This document shows, in pieces, positions 59,497-64,000 of a stretch of 64,000 nt of DNA. Each line of letters starts with the position of its first letter. The stretch's first letter is position 1. Both the position numbers and the translations under genes were made by a program. Source of the DNA: Chromera velia (Eukaryota; Sar; Chromeraceae). The notes beneath the pieces are model-generated. The model did not search any database and was not told where the DNA came from. It saw only the letters and a program-made list of their open reading frames with translations. The stretch covers positions 1-64,000 of the forward strand of contig JAHBMJ010004113.1 in NCBI GenBank assembly GCA_018398765.1. Reading direction: 5' to 3'.

Positions 59497-60118
59497 GTTG
59501 ACTTGAGATGGGGAAACAGTCTAGGACACTCAATTCACGTGACTTTCTTTCTGCTGAGATTGCAAAGAGGTGCGAAAGGGATAGGAGATGGTGCTTGCAA
59601 ACTGTTTCAGTACGGGTGACTTGCGACATATATAGTAATAGGAGCAGAGTTCTCACACCATTGCACACCTCTCAATTAAAGGAGACTCGATCTGACAGGA
59701 AAATCGTGTTCTTGTGGCAGGCGCCGCGCGGTCCGATTTTTGGGGTGCCAAGGAGGGCCCGGGCCCTCTTGAATCGCGGGCCCCCTCCACATGCAATCAT
59801 GCAACGCATGCCGGGGCCACCGCTGCGTGCTTGCGCGGAGAGCTAGCTAGGGTGCATGCATGCAACTGTCGGACGTTCAATTCACAAGTACACGTCTGCA
59901 GGTGCACGTACATGCAGGCCTAGCTCTCGGGTTTTCATGCTTTCCAGGTCTTCGACCAGTCGAACGTGCTCCTCTGACTTAATCCTCTTCTTGTTTATCA
60001 GCTCATTTGTTCGGTGTCGCTCTTACATTGCATCGCTACAACACTGACCGCCTTAATTCCGTCGCACAAAAGGGGGAGAAAGGCATCTAGTAGCATACAG
60101 AAGACACAAAAGGAGAAG
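59497..60118. promoter_or_regulatory. Upstream region shared by the PIP-box gene and the rhodopsin gene
   Basis: 622 bp between divergent start codons. 59715-59850 is GC-rich (GCGCCGCGCGG, GGGCCCGGGCCC). No specific element is claimed. Confidence 0.4.
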
Positions 60119-60843
60119 ATGCTGTCATCCTTAGCTGCTGGGGTGCTTCTTTTGTCTGGAGCCCTGTCGGTGGAAGGAAAAACGACAGACTACCTTGCAA
60201 AGTGCGCGAACGAGTTGGAGGACGACGACGTTCTCCGAGTTGCTGTCATCGGTGGCCAGGCATGCCTCTACTTTGTTGTGGGGGTCTTCTACTGGACCAG
60301 GTATGCATGCGTTGCCATTCAAGAAGATTTTTCCTCCCAGAAACCTGATGGGGTGGGGTGCGAAAGTTTGGGTGGGTCGAAACAATAATTTAGATAGGTA
60401 GTTGATGTATGTATTAGCCTGTTGGTATGTTGCAAGAGCACATCTGCAGCGCCACAGTTTGCATGGGCGTATGACCGCATGGACCTCTCTCCCTTCTTTT
60501 TCGTAGAAAGTTTCAGAATGTGTACGATGCTGGTCGGTTCATGGACACGAAAGCCAGTCAGAGGGGTCATATTGGAAACCTGAGGATGATTGACTGACCT
60601 TGATTACAAAATCAAACCTACTTGACTGACCTTGATTGCATGCAAGGCTGATTGACTGACCTGGACAGTTCAGAGAGAATCACAGCCACCCGGGCTTTCT
60701 CTTTTCATCCTGAGGGAAAGGGTACAGGCAGCCTAAGGCCGAAAGTCCGGGAGTATCACGATGCCTTGATCCAAGAACACATGCATGAATGATTAATAAA
60801 AAAATGGCGACGTCTCTGCCTGTCTATCTGTTTCTCTGTTTGC

Positions 60844-60877
<34 letters not shown>

Positions 60878-61592
60878 GTCTGTCTGTCCGTCTGTCTGTC
60901 TCATTGCATGCATGACATGCAGATTTCCGGATCCCCACCTGAAAGATGCGCGTCTCGCGGTCTTTTCCATGTGCACATCTCTGAATGGGTAAGCGTAAAC
61001 AGATAGAAATAAATTATGCCGCGTTCATCAGAAGGTCACGGGGTGCATTTGTATTTCAAGGAGGCATCAATTCTCAGATGATCCGCCATCGTCGTGGAAT
61101 TTAGGTCAGGAGGACACATGCATGCACAAGCTGATTGATATACGGGCATATATATATGCCGTGCGATCGATGCATGTATGGATCTCCAGATGGGTTCACT
61201 CCAAAAGACGCAAATGGCTGCCTCAGCCTTGATGTCGAAGGGATGTTGGGTCTGCAGAGGTGCACATCTGTGTGTACGAGACTGCACGAGCCTTCACCAG
61301 CCTCTCGCTCTCTTTGTCGTTTTGTTGTGCACTTTCAGACGTATGCATGTGTCCTTCCTCTCCCCCCCTCTCTCTCTCTCTCACATACACACGTACGCAC
61401 GCACACACATACAGTCTCTGTTCGTGGATGTGTGTGGGTGTGTCCATAACTGCAGGTACATCATGCTTTTCTCCGGATTCATGAACCTCATTGCACTTTC
61501 CCAAATCGACGATGTTATTCTGGAAGACTGCACGAAAATTGATACCGCCAGGGCGCTCCAATGGACCATCTCGTGCCCGTTGTTGACCTGGC

Positions 61593-61635
<43 letters not shown>

Positions 61636-61951
61636 GCAAGCCTCACGGAGAGCAGAGGAAGGTTGGTGCTTCAGAATGTTCGCACTGCACTTGTTTTTGT
61701 CTGTGCTTTAGTCTGTTTGCTTGTTTCTTTGTTTGTTTGTTTTGTCACATCATGTATGCATGTGCTTGTGTATGCAGATCTCCCTCCTTGCGAGGGGAAA
61801 GAGACAAAGACAGATTGAGGTTTTCCTTTCGACTTTCTTCTGCCTCCTCCTCGGACTCTTCGCACAATCAGCACCAGAAGCAACCTACAGGTCAACTGCC
61901 TTCGCCTGTCTGGTTGATTCAGTCCTACCCGTCTTCTCTCTCCCTTTCTTC

Positions 61952-61989
<38 letters not shown>

Positions 61990-62003
61990 TCCCTTTCTCT
62001 TTC

Positions 62004-62063
<60 letters not shown>

Positions 62064-63284
62064 TCTTTGTGTGTGTGTGTGTATGTGTGTGTGTGGTGTT
62101 GTTGTTTGTTGTGGTCTTCTATCTTGCCTTGTCTGGGTTTGCGTGTGCAAGAATGTTGGCGGAGAAAGACAAATGCCAACCTCTCTCCGACTTCTACTGT
62201 CTCAACGAAGAGGGGCGGATTTAATGGACTCAGCGGACTGTCGACGAGAGACAAACGTTTCGTGTCCAATTGAGTGCATTTTGTTTTGTTCGTTTCCGAA
62301 TGCTGCATGGATGGCGTGAGTACTGCATGGCTCGACGCTTTTTTTTCCTTGAAAAATGCACGTGTGAAGAGGTCTACATGCAAATTTGGTTTCATCGCAA
62401 GGTGCGTGCAGGTATCTTTTCTTCTCTGCCTCGACGGTGTTTCTTGGGCTTCTGGTCGTGAATCTGGACTGGGCCATCAGAGAGACCACCATGAACAGAG
62501 AGTCCATCTTCAAGGGCAGCTCCCACCTGAGGAAAATCGTGCTCTGCGTCGCCGTCACATGGTAGGAAATTAATTCTTTCAGTGCGTGGGGGGCGGGCTG
62601 CTGCTTTAGCTGGGTGTGTCCGTGAGTGTGTTTGTCGGTTGTGCAATCGTCAATTGGTGTGTTCTCTTTGCACCTTTCAGCTACGAGATCTGCCTTGCAG
62701 CTAGTGAGCCGCTTCTTGCTCTCCCTCTTTTACACAGATTGGCTGTGTCTGTGTCCACTTTCTCACGCGTCTGCAGTCCCGATCCGCTACAAGCCCGTTT
62801 TGTGTTCTCTGTTGTGTGCATGGTGAAATGAGTGTTATGTGCACATGAATAGAGGGCCCGTGTGGAAACAAATGACTGAAGGGAGGGACCAATAGACAAC
62901 CAACTGGCTGACTGACTGTATGCATGCAGGTCTGTGTTTCCGGTCCTCTGGCTGATCGGACCTCTCGGGACAGGGGCTGTGCGGGATGATGCTGTTCTGA
63001 TTGTGAACACGATCTGCGACATCTGCAGCAAGCTCCTCCTGACATTCTATGTGTTCTTCGTTCGAAACCAGTGGCAGAAAACCCTGCAGATCGAGGAAGC
63101 CACCGCCAAGGCAGACCCCACGTCTCCCAGAAGGAACGACAGGCACATGTCGTTTGTGACAGGGAACAAAAACACTGCCGAGGAGAATGCTGCAGCCCGA
63201 GCAGCCACGTTAGCCAGGCTGGAGGTGGAGAAGCTGCAGAGTGAGAGGGCTGATTTGGAGATTGGAAGGGGGTCGTTAGGTTGA
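60119..63284 (+). CDS. Microbial (type I) rhodopsin, non-pump type, with extended C-tail
   Basis: Exons 60119-60300, 60923-60988, 61456-61594, 61778-61890, 62412-62561, 62930-63284; all phases agree (334 residues). A signal-peptide-like N-terminus (MLSSLAAGVLLLSGALSVEG) precedes seven helices. Helix A: VAVIGGQACLYFVVGVFYW; B: ARLAVFSMCTSLNGYIMLF; C: ARALQWTISCPLLTWQ; F: KIVLCVAVTWSVFPVLWLIG; G: VLIVNTICDICSKLLLTFY. Retinal Lys is at about 251 and Asp 247 precedes it by four, as in D212/K216 of bacteriorhodopsin. W217, P221 and W224 match W182, P186 and W189. In helix C, R82 is kept (R115), D85 is Gln118, T90 is Cys123 and D96 is Gln. Loss of D85 and D96 argues against a proton pump. Cys at this place is typical of channelrhodopsins, so a channel or sensory role is possible. 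Confidence 0.85.
60847..60901 (+). repeat. CTGT microsatellite in rhodopsin intron 1
   Basis: (CTGT)n with CTAT/CCGT variants, just upstream of the acceptor at 60922. Confidence 0.85.
61595..61633 (+). repeat. GT microsatellite that starts at a splice donor
   Basis: The (GT)n run begins directly after the exon ending ...ACCTGGCAG, so its first GT is the donor of rhodopsin intron 3. Confidence 0.85.
61950..62093 (+). repeat. TTTC / CT / GT compound microsatellite in rhodopsin intron 4
   Basis: Pyrimidine-rich on the sense strand. The overlapping F/S/L-rich and E/R/K-rich open frames are repeat translations. Confidence 0.85.
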
Positions 63285-63728
63285 AAGGAGGATTCAGCCC
63301 AGCTTGGCGTCCCTGCGCCGTCTCCAGGTACTGCACGACGAGCATCGATCCTCAAAAACCCCACAGGTGAGAGTTCCCCCTCAGGGCGCAGGCAACTTTC
63401 GGGGACGCTGCAAGCGCAGGGGGGGGTCACGTCTTCTTCTCCTCACTCTCATCAAGTGGTGATCAATAACCTGTTTGACGCACAGGCTCTTCTTGCTGCT
63501 CTTCGAAAAGCGGAAGCAAATTTCACAGTTGGAGGAGAGGGAGGAACGCCCGTTTTCAATCGCGGGGTGGGTGGGGGGAAAGGCAGCGGTAGCAGCAGCA
63601 GCAGGAGGGTGTTGAGAGGCACAGCAGGAGCAGTTGACTCCACTGAGGTGGACCTCGAAGACGACGGGGAACAGAGGGTACAGATGGTACCCTCGGGTGT
63701 GGGCAGGGTGGGGGCCTTCGAAGGATAA
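63285..63728 (+). CDS. In-frame open continuation of the rhodopsin after its TGA
   Basis: After the TGA at 63282-63284 the same frame is open for 147 codons to a TAA at 63726. It encodes QLGVPAPSPGTARRASILKN, then HQVVINNLFDAQALLAALRK, then S/G-rich and acidic sequence. Composition is protein-like. It may be a readthrough extension, an alternatively spliced C-terminus or a recently truncated tail. Confidence 0.4.
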   Translation, partial: KEDSAQLGVPAPSPGTARRASILKNPTGESSPSGRRQLSGTLQAQGGVTSSSPHSHQVVINNLFDAQALLAALRKAEANFTVGGEGGTPVFNRGVGGGKGSGSSSSRRVLRGTAGAVDSTEVDLEDDGEQRVQMVPSGVGRVGAFEG

Positions 63729-64000
63729 CTGGACAGACAGACAGACGTCTGTATAGCTATGCAGGCATGAAGAAATTAAGGAAGGAGCCTGCCTGCCTGC
63801 CTGCCTGCATGTGCAGAAGGAAGGAAGGAAGGAAGGAAGGAACTCTGCATCGTCGTGGGGAATTCATCCATGAGAGAGAACCAGGAATGAATGATGCAGG
63901 CTTAATTCTGAAAGAAAGACCATGGCCGGCCTCGAAGAATAAGAACGTTCTATCTGTATCATTCATTGATTGCAGCCTGCCTGCCTGCCTGCCTGCCTGC
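63729..64000. repeat. Repeat-rich 3' flank (CCTG, GGAA units)
   Basis: GACA (63734-63746), CCTG (63788-63810), GGAA (63817-63842) and CCTG again to the window end. No gene seen. Confidence 0.8.

Noticed and set aside
60507-60566. Possible extra rhodopsin exon (KFQNVYDAGRFMDTK)
   Set aside because: Direct joining of 60300 to 60923 keeps phase and gives the expected A-B loop length; no donor in this stretch restores the frame well.
62681-62772. Possible extra rhodopsin exon (YEICLAASEPLLALP)
   Set aside because: Joining 62561 to 62930 forms the codon for the conserved Trp of helix F and aligns without a gap; including this stretch would break the helix.

Overview
This is nuclear DNA of a eukaryotic protist. 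The genes are split by many GT-AG introns, the intergenic DNA holds non-LTR and LTR retroelements, and there are no bacterial-style operons, tRNA or rRNA genes. A photosynthetic alveolate such as a chromerid alga is a reasonable guess from the mixture of a type I rhodopsin, expanded calpain and caspase-like proteases and microsatellite-stuffed introns, but the sequence does not prove it. All exon chains were assembled by eye, joining exons only where reading frame and intron phase agree; they are not backed by transcripts.

Layout. 0-3.3 kb: a degenerate duplication and a broken or spliced hypothetical gene (minus). 4.1-7.7 kb: two decayed, complementary gag fragments of one retroelement family. 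7.7-11 kb: simple repeats, a GC-rich island and an AT-rich stretch. 11.1-13.7 kb: minus-strand coding exons, one resembling the C-terminal part of a Penelope-like reverse transcriptase. 16.2-20.3 kb (minus): a secreted or ER tubulin-tyrosine-ligase-like (ATP-grasp) protein. 20.95-24.1 kb (plus): a caspase-fold protease. 25.3-33.4 kb (minus): a calpain-like protease of at least 13 exons. 34.4-48.3 kb (plus): a giant (about 2,950 residue) Rad3/RTEL1-type protein that keeps the iron-sulphur cysteines but has lost every helicase motif. 48.9-56.7 kb: a retroelement nest (a LINE, a LINE tail, a tRNA-derived SINE candidate, and a second LINE carrying a deleted Ty3/gypsy chromovirus). 58.0-59.5 kb (minus): a protein with an N-terminal PIP box. 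60.1-63.7 kb (plus): a microbial (type I) rhodopsin lacking both proton-pump carboxylates.

The genes form head-to-head pairs sharing 0.6-1 kb upstream regions (16-20 kb with 21-24 kb; 25-33 kb with 34-48 kb; 58-59 kb with 60-63 kb). No pathway joins them. The most unusual signal is a short palindromic element (arms TTTCATACAG / CTGTATGAAA) found beside exon ends, each time flanked by a direct duplication that copies the exon end plus its 5' splice site. This is what a splice-site-associated mobile element (introner-like) would leave. A second theme is coding sequences that keep an enzyme fold but lose catalytic residues (helicase, calpain Asn box, rhodopsin counterion).
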